A DNA stretch of 46,637 bases from assembly GCF_002269125.1 (NCBI RefSeq), contig NZ_NQKI01000036.1, forward strand, positions 1 to 46,637. Reading direction: 5' to 3'. The position numbers were made by a program, and so were the translations under genes. Positions 14,585 through 23,587 of this stretch are shown here, piece by piece. The DNA is from Pseudomonas lundensis (GTDB lineage: Bacteria; Pseudomonadota; Gammaproteobacteria; Pseudomonadales; Pseudomonadaceae). The notes beneath the pieces were generated by a model that saw nothing but the letters and a program-made list of their open reading frames with translations, had not been told where the DNA came from and ran no database searches. The first letter of the stretch is position 1, and each line of letters starts with the position of its first letter.

Positions 14585-15979
14585 TTAAAAAAGCCGGTTA
14601 AGGCCGTCGTAAGCCGCTACCCGATAGGCTTCAGCCATGGTCGGGTAGTTAAACGTGGTATTGACGAAGTACTTCAGGGTATTGAGCTCGCCCGGCTGAT
14701 TCATGATCGCCTGACCGATGTGCACGATCTCCGATGCCTGATAGCCGAAGCAATGTACGCCCAGTACTTGCAAGGTTTCGCGGTGGAACAGGATTTTCAG
14801 CATGCCTTGCGGCTCGCCTGCAATCTGCGCACGCGCCATGCCCTTGAAGAACGCCTTGCCCACTTCGTAAGGCACTTTAGCCTGGGTCAGCTCTTGCTCG
14901 TTCTTGCCGATCGAGCTGATCTCCGGAATGGTGTAAATGCCGGTCGGCACGTCATTCACGAAACGCCAGCTGCCATTGTCCACGATGCTGCCCGCAGCCG
15001 AGCGGCCCTGGTCGTGCGCCGCACTGGCCAGGCTCGGCCAGCCAATCACATCGCCTGCCGCGTAGATGTTGGGCACCACAGTGCGGTAGTTCTCATCCAC
15101 GCTGATCTGGCCGCGACCATTGGGTTTGATGCCAATGTTCTCCAGCCCCAGCTGATCAGTGTTGCCAGTACGGCCGTTGCACCAGAGCAAGGCATCGGCC
15201 TTGATCTTCTTGCCCGACTTGAGGTGCAGGATCACGCCATTCTCGACGCCTTCAACACGCTCGTACTCTTCGTTGTGACGCACGGTGATGTTGTTGTTGC
15301 TGAAGTGGTAGCTCAGCGCCTGCGAGATCTCGGAATCAAGGAAGCTCAGCAGTTGCTCGCGGTTATCCACCAGCTCAACCAGTACGCCCAGACCACTGAA
15401 GATCGACGCGTATTCACAACCGATCACGCCAGCACCGTAGACGATCAGCTTGCGCGGGGTGTGACCCAGGCTGAGGATGGTGTCGCTGTCGTAGATGCGC
15501 GAGTGGGTGAAATCGATATCGGCCGGGCGATATGGGCGCGAACCGGTAGCAATGATGATCTGCTTGGCCATCAGCGTTTCAACTACACCATTGGCGCAGA
15601 CCACTTCAATGGTTTGCTCGTCGGTAAAACTGCCAGTGCCGAAGAACAGGTCCACACGGTTACGGGCGTAGTAACCGGTGCGAGAGGTCACTTGCTTGGA
15701 AATCACCTTCTCGGCGCTTTTCAGCACATCCGGGAAGGAAAACCAGCGAGGTTCACCGATCGCCCGAAACATCGGGTTGGTGTTGAACTGCATGATCTGC
15801 CGGACCGAGTGACGCAACGCCTTGGACGGGATGGTGCCCAAGTGTGTGCAGTTGCCGCCGACCTGACGCCGGCTGTCGACCATCGCCACCTTGCGCCCTG
15901 CTTTAGCGGCGTTCATTGCCGCACCTTCTCCTGCCGGGCCGGAACCCAGTACCACTACGTCGTAGTTGTAGACAGCCAT
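14585..15979 (-). CDS. sthA: Soluble pyridine nucleotide transhydrogenase
   Basis: SthA is a cytoplasmic FAD enzyme moving reducing equivalents between NADPH and NAD+, balancing cofactor pools in Pseudomonas. The 464-residue protein has the FAD-binding GSGPAGEGAAMNAAKAG (residues 12-28), the NAD(P)-binding GAGVIGCEYASIFSGLG, and the FAD-binding GDVIGWPSLASAA near 310. It belongs to the lipoamide dehydrogenase family, but the redox disulfide is absent: the CxxxxC site reads CTHLGT. That is the expected diagnostic of SthA. Convergent with the GDPD gene and divergent from a secreted protein gene. Confidence 0.96.
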   Translation of the reverse strand: MAVYNYDVVVLGSGPAGEGAAMNAAKAGRKVAMVDSRRQVGGNCTHLGTIPSKALRHSVRQIMQFNTNPMFRAIGEPRWFSFPDVLKSAEKVISKQVTSRTGYYARNRVDLFFGTGSFTDEQTIEVVCANGVVETLMAKQIIIATGSRPYRPADIDFTHSRIYDSDTILSLGHTPRKLIVYGAGVIGCEYASIFSGLGVLVELVDNREQLLSFLDSEISQALSYHFSNNNITVRHNEEYERVEGVENGVILHLKSGKKIKADALLWCNGRTGNTDQLGLENIGIKPNGRGQISVDENYRTVVPNIYAAGDVIGWPSLASAAHDQGRSAAGSIVDNGSWRFVNDVPTGIYTIPEISSIGKNEQELTQAKVPYEVGKAFFKGMARAQIAGEPQGMLKILFHRETLQVLGVHCFGYQASEIVHIGQAIMNQPGELNTLKYFVNTTFNYPTMAEAYRVAAYDGLNRLF

Positions 15980-16274
15980 GCGTACTCCTCAGAACGGGCC
16001 GCGGCGCATTTTCAGGCGCCTGCGGCTAAATCATGACGCGGCCGGCGCCATGAAGGATCAAAACGTGGGGCACAGTCTATAGAAGCCTGAACGCGGCGAA
16101 CATTAACCCTTGGTCTCGTCGTAGGCTAATTTTGTGTTCACTACATCGAGAAGTGGCCTTAACTCTCTTCAAGGTACAGAAACGGGCTGCGTGAAATGTA
16201 AACGCCGCAGGCCCCTTTGCCTTGATCGCAGTCCCGCGCCACTGGTCCCATTTAATCATTCAGAGAGCCCCCTC

Positions 16275-16838
16275 ATGCGCCCGCTATTGATCGCTCTGTT
16301 GTTGATGAACAGCATTAACTGCTTGGCAGACGAGACAAAACCGATCAAGGAGGCGAATTTTCCCACCCAGCTTCAAGATGGTTCTCAAACCCTGCAACGC
16401 AAAGGTCAAATCGTGCTGACCTACCTGTGGGCCGACATCTACGCTGCAGCACTGTTTACGCCTGCCAACCTCAGCCCCCAACGCGCCTATGAACAGCTGC
16501 GTGACGTGCGCCTTGAACTGTTTTATTTGCGCGACCTTGATCACAGCGACATCACCACGGCCTCTGCTGCCATTCTCAAGCGCCAACACTCCCCTGCCAC
16601 ACTCAGCGCCCTCGACCCGGGATTAAAGAAACTGCAAGGCAGCTTCGCCAATATCCAACGCGGTGACCGCTATGCACTGGATTACGACCCCGTTCGGGGC
16701 CTGAACCTTGAACGCAATGGCCAGGTCATCTTCAACACCAAAGACAGGGCGCTTGCCAAAGCGTACCTGGGCATTTGGCTCGCCCCTGAAGGGTTGCCCG
16801 AAACACTGCGCCAAACACTCCTGGCACAAACCCCGTGA
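16275..16838 (+). CDS. Secreted chalcone-isomerase-like protein
   Basis: A 187-residue protein with a Sec signal peptide (about 1-20, MRPLLIALLLMNSINCLADE). The rest fits the chalcone isomerase-like fold family (Chalcone_3), including the LQRKGQIVLTYLWADIYAAA strand pair. Bacterial members lack known enzymatic function and are periplasmic proteins of unknown role. The start is the first Met with a signal peptide directly after it; longer openings to 16134 read as random sequence. A similar gene lies beside sth in other Pseudomonas as I recall. It ends 150 bases before the MFS gene. Confidence 0.8.
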   Translation: MRPLLIALLLMNSINCLADETKPIKEANFPTQLQDGSQTLQRKGQIVLTYLWADIYAAALFTPANLSPQRAYEQLRDVRLELFYLRDLDHSDITTASAAILKRQHSPATLSALDPGLKKLQGSFANIQRGDRYALDYDPVRGLNLERNGQVIFNTKDRALAKAYLGIWLAPEGLPETLRQTLLAQTP

Positions 16839-16989
16839 ACAATCGGTAGTCACATCATTAGTTGCCTACACATTTTGATACACATATGGTTACAAAACTG
16901 TTTTGCTGACCGGCGCAGCCCCGGAACAGGCAGTGTGGACGACTAAAAACATGGATACGCATAAAACAGATAACAGCGGGTGATTTCTG

Positions 16990-18288
16990 ATGGCCTCCAG
17001 TGCAGGTAAAGGCAAGGCGATTTTTCGCGTTGTCAGCGGTAACTTCCTCGAAATGTTCGATTTCATGGTCTTTGGCTTTTATGCCACGGCCATTGCCAAC
17101 ACATTCTTTCCAAGTAATAGCGCCTTCGCCTCCTTGATGCTCGCGCTGGCCACGTTCGGCGCTGGCTTCTTGATGCGCCCGCTGGGTGCGATCTTCCTCG
17201 GCGCCTACATTGACCGCCATGGCCGACGCAAAGGCCTGATCATCACCCTCGCCCTGATGGCCATGGGTACAGTGCTGATTGCCTGTGTACCGGGTTACGC
17301 CACGCTGGGCGTAGCTGCGCCGCTGCTGGTGCTGTTGGGCCGCCTGTTACAAGGGTTCTCCGCAGGTGTAGAGCTGGGTGGCGTCTCGGTGTACTTGTCA
17401 GAAATTGCCACACCGGGCCGCAAAGGCTTTTTTGTCAGCTGGCAGTCCGCCAGCCAGCAAGCCGCCGTGGTCTTTGCCGGGCTGCTTGGTGTCGGCTTGA
17501 ATCACTGGCTTAGCCCACAAGACATGGGCGAATGGGGCTGGCGTATTCCATTTTTGCTGGGCTGCCTGATTGTGCCGGTGATCTTTGTCATTCGCCGCTC
17601 AATGGAAGAAACGCCAGAATTTGAAGCTCGCGAACATCGCCCAACCCTGCGGGAAATCATTCGTTCAATCAGTCAGAACTTTGGACTGGTACTGGGCGGT
17701 ATGGCGCTGGTGGTGATGACCACTGTGTCGTTTTACCTGATCACGGCCTACACCCCGACCTTCGGGAAAGCAGAGCTGAATCTGTCAGATTTTGATGCGC
17801 TGTTGGTGACGGTCTGTATCGGTGCCTCCAACTTCTTCTGGCTACCGGTGATGGGCTCACTGTCTGACAAGATCGGGCGCAAACCCTTACTGCTGGGTGC
17901 GACCCTTCTCGCGATTCTGACCGCCTACCCATCGCTGTCATGGCTGGTGGCCAACCCGAGCTTCAGCCATTTGCTGATCGTCGAACTGTGGCTGTCGTTC
18001 CTGTACAGCTCGTACAACGGCGCGATGGTGGTGGCACTCACCGAAATCATGCCGGTGGAAGTACGAACCACTGGCTTCTCGCTGGCTTATAGCCTGGCGA
18101 CCGCAACCTTCGGTGGGTTCACCCCGGCAGCGTGCACCTATTTGATCCACGTATTGGACAACAAGGCAGCCCCGGGCCTGTGGCTGACCGGGGCGGCGGT
18201 GCTTGGGCTGATTGCGACCGTTGTGCTGTTTCGTGGCAACACGCATGAACTGCGCACAGCCAAATCGGCTGTGGCGGGCAACGCGTGA
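16990..18288 (+). CDS. MFS citrate/tricarballylate-type proton symporter
   Basis: A 432-residue, 12-TM transporter of the metabolite:H+ symporter family. Residues 10-40 (VVSGNFLEMFDFMVFGFYAT) and the segment LQGFSAGVELGGVSVYLSEI near 120-140 match closely the CitA/TcuC citrate and tricarballylate carriers. The MFS loop 2-3 motif DRHGRRKG and loop 8-9 DKIGRKP are present. It probably imports a tricarboxylate or related organic acid; the exact substrate is not determinable. It stands alone, ended by a strong terminator, with no tctDE or tcu genes alongside. Confidence 0.88.
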   Translation: MASSAGKGKAIFRVVSGNFLEMFDFMVFGFYATAIANTFFPSNSAFASLMLALATFGAGFLMRPLGAIFLGAYIDRHGRRKGLIITLALMAMGTVLIACVPGYATLGVAAPLLVLLGRLLQGFSAGVELGGVSVYLSEIATPGRKGFFVSWQSASQQAAVVFAGLLGVGLNHWLSPQDMGEWGWRIPFLLGCLIVPVIFVIRRSMEETPEFEAREHRPTLREIIRSISQNFGLVLGGMALVVMTTVSFYLITAYTPTFGKAELNLSDFDALLVTVCIGASNFFWLPVMGSLSDKIGRKPLLLGATLLAILTAYPSLSWLVANPSFSHLLIVELWLSFLYSSYNGAMVVALTEIMPVEVRTTGFSLAYSLATATFGGFTPAACTYLIHVLDNKAAPGLWLTGAAVLGLIATVVLFRGNTHELRTAKSAVAGNA

Positions 18289-18316
18289 CACCTCTGTAAA
18301 CGTTACAGAGCAGAAA

Positions 18317-18348
18317 CAAAAACGCCCCGAACCAGTCGGGGCGTTTTC
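18317..18348. terminator. Bidirectional terminator between MFS gene and gap
   Basis: AAAACGCCCCGA (18319-18330) pairs with TCGGGGCGTTTT (18336-18347) around five bases. A/T runs flank both sides, so it can end the plus-strand MFS gene and the minus-strand gap gene. Confidence 0.9.
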
Positions 18349-18363
18349 ACTTGCAGCAGACGC

Positions 18364-19812
18364 TTAGCGCGGGAACGCTGGCGGGTTAACCCCGGCCATG
18401 TCTTCCATCACGCGCACTACCTGGCAGCTGTAACCGAACTCGTTGTCGTACCACACGTACAGCACAACGCGGTTGTCGTTGCAGATAGTGGCTTCGGCAT
18501 CAACTACACCCGCATGACGCGAGCCAACGAAGTCAGTGGAAACCACTTCCTGCGAGCTGACGAAGTCGATCTGCTTGTGCAGTTCGGAGTGCAGCGCCAT
18601 GTGACGCAGGTACTCGTTCATTTCTTCACGAGTGGCCGGCTTCTCAAGGTTCAGGTTGAGGATGGCCATTGACACGTTTGGCGTCGGCACGCGGATCGCG
18701 TTACCGGTCAGCTTGCCAGCCAGCTCAGGCAGCGCCTTGGCGGCAGCCGTGGCAGCGCCGGTCTCGGTGATGACCATGTTCAGCGCAGCCGAACGGCCAC
18801 GGCGGTCGCCCTTGTGGAAGTTGTCGATCAGGTTCTGGTCGTTGGTGTACGAGTGAACCGTTTCAACGTGACCGTTCACAATGCCGAACTTGTCATTCAC
18901 AGCTTTAAGCACCGGCACAATGGCGTTGGTGGTGCAAGAAGCAGCCGAAATGATTTTGTCGTCAGCGGTGATTTCACCGTGGTTGATGCCGTGAACGATG
19001 TTCTTGAGTTTGCCTTTGCCAGGCGCCGTCAGGACCACGCGATCTACGCCAGGGCACGCCAGGTGCTGGCCCAGACCGTCGGCGTCACGCCATACACCGG
19101 TGTTGTCCACCAGCAATGCGTTTTGAATGCCGTACTGGGTGTAGTCCACCTCAGTCGGGTTCTTCGCGTAGATCACCTGAATCAGGTTACCGTTAGCGGT
19201 GATGGTGTTGTTTTCTTCGTCCACCACGATGGTGCCGTCGAACGGGCCATGCACCGAGTCACGACGCAACAGACTGGCACGCTTGACCAGATCATTATCG
19301 GCACCTTTGCGCACAACAATCGCACGCAAGCGCAGACCGTCGCCGCCGCCGGTTTTTTCGATCAGGATGCGCGCCAGCAGGCGACCGATACGGCCAAAAC
19401 CGTACAGCACGACGTCGGTGCCTTTACGGGCTTCGGCGTTTTGCTGACCTACCACGTCGGCCAGCTCTTCACGCACGAACTGTTCGGCGGTACGGCCATT
19501 GCCTTCGGCCTTGAACTTGACGGCCAGCTTGCCCAGGTCTACCGAAGCAGCACCCAGCTTGAGTTCGCTCATCGCTTTGAGCAGCGGGAAAGTTTCGTGC
19601 ACGGACAATTCGATGTCATCGGACTGGCGATGACGCGCAAAGCGGTGAGCTTTGAGAATCGCAATGACTGAACGGTTGATCAGGCTGCGGCCATAGATCG
19701 AGCTCACCACGTTGTTATTGCGGTAGAGCTGACCAATCAGCGGAATCATCGCTTCTGCGAGTGCTTCACGGTCGATCCATTCACCAAGACACTGGTCGGG
19801 CTTCTGAGTCAC
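18364..19812 (-). CDS. gap: Glyceraldehyde-3-phosphate dehydrogenase with N-terminal extension
   Basis: A GAPDH of 482 residues from a GTG start (MTQKPDQCLGEWID) that has GGAAGG upstream; the ATG five codons earlier at 19827 is less likely. The catalytic core begins only near residue 135: Rossmann motif GFGRIGR at 138-144, catalytic Cys in SAASCTTNAIVP, and the C-terminal WYDNEFGYSCQ. The first 130 residues form an extra, largely helical domain not found in the usual 330-residue enzyme. The same long form occurs in P. aeruginosa beside mfd. Pseudomonas also carry a standard GAPDH, so this one may serve gluconeogenesis or another role. Confidence 0.9.
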   Translation of the reverse strand: MTQKPDQCLGEWIDREALAEAMIPLIGQLYRNNNVVSSIYGRSLINRSVIAILKAHRFARHRQSDDIELSVHETFPLLKAMSELKLGAASVDLGKLAVKFKAEGNGRTAEQFVREELADVVGQQNAEARKGTDVVLYGFGRIGRLLARILIEKTGGGDGLRLRAIVVRKGADNDLVKRASLLRRDSVHGPFDGTIVVDEENNTITANGNLIQVIYAKNPTEVDYTQYGIQNALLVDNTGVWRDADGLGQHLACPGVDRVVLTAPGKGKLKNIVHGINHGEITADDKIISAASCTTNAIVPVLKAVNDKFGIVNGHVETVHSYTNDQNLIDNFHKGDRRGRSAALNMVITETGAATAAAKALPELAGKLTGNAIRVPTPNVSMAILNLNLEKPATREEMNEYLRHMALHSELHKQIDFVSSQEVVSTDFVGSRHAGVVDAEATICNDNRVVLYVWYDNEFGYSCQVVRVMEDMAGVNPPAFPR

Positions 19813-20113
19813 GGGAACCTTCCACATGTAGGGGCTGAAAAAAGGGGCTACATTATGCCGCCGGCTCTGGCCATGGGCAATGTGCGCCTGTCATGAGGCT
19901 TGACTGAAACGATTAAGCCTCAATATTTACAGGTGAAAAAAATCGCTATCCGCGTTTTTCCCGTGCGTTTTAGGGGCGTGGCAAGGGGTCACGGGCTGCA
20001 TTTTGCTGTTTACCCGAAGGATTTGCCGCGCCACTTAAGACGACAACTGACAGCCAGCCCCCAGGCCCGTTACAATCGACCTCTTTGCCGCAACGCTTGG
20101 AGCTCAACCTTCC
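19813..20113. promoter_or_regulatory. Divergent gap/mfd promoter region
   Basis: For gap the minus strand has TTGCCC (19880-19875), a 17-bp spacer and CATAAT (19857-19852). For mfd there are two candidates: TTGACT (19900-19905) with an 18-bp spacer and TATTTA (19924-19929), and CTGACA (20047-20052) with an 18-bp spacer and TACAAT (20071-20076). The latter gives a short leader of about 30 bases. No gene is visible in the gap. Confidence 0.5.
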
Positions 20114-23100
20114 GTGCCCGTCCTGCGACTACCCAAACTTCCTGCTACGGCAGGCAAACAGCACTGGGGCAACCTGCCCGGTGCCGCCCTGAGCCTCGCA
20201 ATTGCCGAGGCGGCCAGCGCCGCCAAGCGCTTCACCCTGCTTCTGACCGCAGACAGCCAAAGCGCCGAGCGCCTTGAGCAAGAATTGAGGTTCTTTGCGC
20301 CCGAACTGCCGGTCTTGCACTTCCCGGACTGGGAAACCCTGCCCTACGACCTGTTCTCGCCGCATCAGGACATCATTTCCCAGCGCATCGCCAGCCTTTA
20401 CCGCTTGCCGGAGCTGGATCATGGCGTTTTGGTAGTGCCGATCACCACTGCCCTACACCGCCTGGCGCCGACCAAGTTTCTACTTGGCAGCAGCCTGGTG
20501 CTGGACATTGGCCAAAAGCTGGATGTCGAGCAGATGCGTACCCGCCTGGAGGCCAGCGGCTATCGCTGTGTCGATACGGTTTACGAGCACGGGGAGTTCG
20601 CCGTACGCGGCGCACTGATCGACTTGTTTCCCATGGGCAGCAAGCTGCCTTACAGGATCGACCTGTTCGACGACGAAATCGAAACCTTGCGCACCTTCGA
20701 TCCAGAGAATCAGCGCTCCATCGACAAGGTCGATTCGGTTCGCTTGCTTCCCGCACGGGAGTTCCCCCTGCAGAAGGATGCCGTGACGCGTTTCAAAGCA
20801 CGGTTCCGCGAACGTTTCGACGTCGACTTCCGACGCTGCCCTATCTTTCAGGATTTAAGCAGCGGGATTACACCAGCTGGTATCGAGTACTACCTGCCGC
20901 TGTTCTTCGATGAAACCTCCACCCTGTTCGATTACCTGCCCGGCGACACTCAGGTGTTTTCGCTGCCCGGTATCGAACAAGCCGCCGAGAACTTCTGGTC
21001 CGACGTGCGCAACCGCTACGAAGAGCGTCGGGTTGATCCTTCCCGTCCTTTATTGCCGCCGGCCGAACTGTTCCTGCCGGTCGAAGACTGCTTTGCCCGC
21101 CTGAAGAGCTGGCCGCGGGTGGTCGCCAGTCAGGATGATCTGGACACCGGCAGCAGCCGCGAACGCTTCCCAGCGCAGCCATTGCCCAATCTTGCCATCG
21201 AGGCCAAGGCCAATCAGCCGCTGGCAGCCCTCTCCGGGTTTCTTGAACAATTTGAAGGCCGCGTGCTGTTCACGGCCGAGTCCGCCGGTCGCCGCGAAGT
21301 GTTGCTGGAGCTGCTCGAGCGATTGAAGCTGCGCCCCAAAACCGTCGACAGTTGGCCGGACTTCGTGTCCAGCAAACACCGCCTGGCAATCACTATTGCC
21401 CCGCTCGATGAAGGCTTGTTGCTGGACGATCCGGCACTGGCCCTGATTGCCGAGAGCCCGCTGTTCGGCCAGCGGGTGATGCAGCGCCGCCGCCGTGAAA
21501 AACGCGCCGATGCCAACAACGACGCCGTCATCAAAAACCTGACCGAGCTGCGCGAAGGCGCGCCAGTGGTTCACATCGACCATGGCGTAGGCCGCTATCA
21601 AGGCTTGGCGACGCTTGAAGTCGACAATCAGGTGGCCGAATTCCTGACCCTCGAGTACGCCGAAGGCGCCAAACTTTATGTGCCCGTGGCCAACCTGCAC
21701 CTGATCGCACGCTACACCGGCAGTGATGACGAGCTGGCGCCACTGCACCGACTGGGCTCCGAAACCTGGCAAAAAGCCAAACGCAAAGCGGCCGAACAAG
21801 TTCGTGACGTGGCCGCCGAGCTGCTCGACATTTATGCCCGTCGCGCCGCCCGCGAAGGCTATGCGTTCGACGATCCGAAAGCCGACTACGCAACCTTCAG
21901 CGCGGGTTTCCCGTTTGAAGAGACGCCCGATCAGCAGACGGCCATTGAAGCGGTACGCGCTGACATGCTCGCGCCCAAGCCGATGGACCGGCTGGTGTGT
22001 GGCGACGTGGGCTTCGGCAAGACCGAAGTGGCCATGCGCGCGGCGTTTATCGCCGTACATGGCGGACGTCAGGTTGCCATTCTGGTCCCGACCACCCTGC
22101 TGGCGCAGCAACACTACAACAGCTTCCGCGACCGATTCGCCGACTGGCCAGTGCGGGTAGAAGTCATGAGTCGCTTCAAATCGGCAAAAGAGATCAATGC
22201 GGCCGTGGCCGATCTGGCCGAGGGCAAGATCGACATCGTGATCGGCACCCACAAACTGCTGCAAGACGACGTCAAAATCAAAAACCTCGGGCTGGTCATC
22301 ATTGACGAAGAACACCGGTTCGGCGTTCGTCAGAAAGAACAGCTCAAGGCCCTGCGCAGCGAAGTCGACATCCTGACCCTCACCGCCACGCCGATCCCGC
22401 GCACGCTGAACATGGCGGTTTCGGGCATGCGCGACTTGTCGATCATTGCCACACCGCCCGCCCGCCGGCTGTCGGTGCGCACGTTCGTCATGGAGCAAAA
22501 CAACAGCACGGTCAAAGAAGCCCTGCTGCGTGAACTGCTGCGCGGCGGGCAGGTTTACTACCTGCACAACGATGTAAAGACCATCGAGAAATGTGCGGCC
22601 GATCTGGCTGAACTCGTTCCCGAAGCCCGTATCGGCATCGGTCACGGCCAGATGCGCGAGCGTGAACTCGAACAAGTGATGAGCGACTTCTATCACAAAC
22701 GTTTCAACGTACTGATCGCTTCGACCATCATCGAGACTGGCATCGACGTGCCCAGTGCGAACACAATCATCATCGAACGCGCCGACAAGTTCGGCCTGGC
22801 GCAATTGCACCAGTTGCGCGGCCGTGTGGGTCGCAGTCACCACCAGGCTTACGCATACCTGTTGACCCCGCCACGCCAGCAAATTACCGGGGACGCGCAA
22901 AAGCGCCTGGAGGCCATCGCCAATACCCAGGACCTGGGTGCCGGCTTTGTACTGGCCACCAACGACCTGGAAATCCGGGGCGCCGGTGAGCTGTTGGGCG
23001 ACGGTCAAAGTGGGCAGATCCAGGCCGTGGGTTTCACCCTGTACATGGAAATGCTCGAACGCGCCGTCAAGTCGATCCGCAAGGGCGAACAACCGAACCT

Positions 23101-23563
23101 CGACCAGCCGTTGGGCGGTGGCCCGGAGATCAACCTGCGCGTGCCAGCGCTGATTCCCGAGTCGTACCTGCCAGATGTGCATGCGCGGCTGATCCTGTAC
23201 AAGCGCATCGCTTCAGCGACCGACGAAGAGGGCTTGAAGGACTTGCAGGTCGAGATGATCGACCGCTTCGGACTGCTCCCGGAACCGACCAAAAATCTGG
23301 TGCGCATTACCTTGCTCAAGCTGCACGCCGAGCAACTGGGTATCAAAAAAGTGGATGCCGGGCCGCAAGGCGGGCGCATTGAGTTTGCCGCCGACACGCC
23401 GGTCGATCCGCTGGTACTGATCAAACTGATTCAGGGCCAACCCAATCGCTACAAGTTTGAAGGCGCGACGCTGTTCAAGTTCATGGTGCCCATGGAACGC
23501 CCGGATGAACGCTTCAACACCATCGAGGCGCTATTTGAGCGCCTGACACCGAAGCCTTCCTGA
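20114..23563 (+). CDS. mfd: Transcription-repair coupling factor
   Basis: Mfd displaces RNA polymerase stalled at DNA lesions and recruits UvrA for nucleotide excision repair. The 1149-residue length matches the family. It has a UvrB-like N-terminal region (about 1-350, with the FPDWETLPYDLFSPHQDIIS segment), the RNA polymerase interaction domain around 480-550 (HIDHGVGRYQGL), an SF2 translocase with Walker A GDVGFGKTE near 632 and DEEHRFG near 730, a TRG motif region, and a C-terminal TRCF domain after about 1000. It starts at GTG. A long antisense frame within it is a codon-bias artefact. Confidence 0.97.
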   Translation: MPVLRLPKLPATAGKQHWGNLPGAALSLAIAEAASAAKRFTLLLTADSQSAERLEQELRFFAPELPVLHFPDWETLPYDLFSPHQDIISQRIASLYRLPELDHGVLVVPITTALHRLAPTKFLLGSSLVLDIGQKLDVEQMRTRLEASGYRCVDTVYEHGEFAVRGALIDLFPMGSKLPYRIDLFDDEIETLRTFDPENQRSIDKVDSVRLLPAREFPLQKDAVTRFKARFRERFDVDFRRCPIFQDLSSGITPAGIEYYLPLFFDETSTLFDYLPGDTQVFSLPGIEQAAENFWSDVRNRYEERRVDPSRPLLPPAELFLPVEDCFARLKSWPRVVASQDDLDTGSSRERFPAQPLPNLAIEAKANQPLAALSGFLEQFEGRVLFTAESAGRREVLLELLERLKLRPKTVDSWPDFVSSKHRLAITIAPLDEGLLLDDPALALIAESPLFGQRVMQRRRREKRADANNDAVIKNLTELREGAPVVHIDHGVGRYQGLATLEVDNQVAEFLTLEYAEGAKLYVPVANLHLIARYTGSDDELAPLHRLGSETWQKAKRKAAEQVRDVAAELLDIYARRAAREGYAFDDPKADYATFSAGFPFEETPDQQTAIEAVRADMLAPKPMDRLVCGDVGFGKTEVAMRAAFIAVHGGRQVAILVPTTLLAQQHYNSFRDRFADWPVRVEVMSRFKSAKEINAAVADLAEGKIDIVIGTHKLLQDDVKIKNLGLVIIDEEHRFGVRQKEQLKALRSEVDILTLTATPIPRTLNMAVSGMRDLSIIATPPARRLSVRTFVMEQNNSTVKEALLRELLRGGQVYYLHNDVKTIEKCAADLAELVPEARIGIGHGQMRERELEQVMSDFYHKRFNVLIASTIIETGIDVPSANTIIIERADKFGLAQLHQLRGRVGRSHHQAYAYLLTPPRQQITGDAQKRLEAIANTQDLGAGFVLATNDLEIRGAGELLGDGQSGQIQAVGFTLYMEMLERAVKSIRKGEQPNLDQPLGGGPEINLRVPALIPESYLPDVHARLILYKRIASATDEEGLKDLQVEMIDRFGLLPEPTKNLVRITLLKLHAEQLGIKKVDAGPQGGRIEFAADTPVDPLVLIKLIQGQPNRYKFEGATLFKFMVPMERPDERFNTIEALFERLTPKPS

Positions 23564-23587
23564 TGGGGCCCGCACAATGAAGTCCAC

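Noticed and set aside
14720..16036. 438-codon frame antisense to sthA
   Set aside because: Shadow of sthA; His/Gln/Val-rich composition and no start signal.
21050..23182. 710-codon open frame antisense to mfd
   Set aside because: Frame follows the third-position GC bias of mfd, has no ribosome binding site and no recognisable domain; mfd itself is unambiguous.
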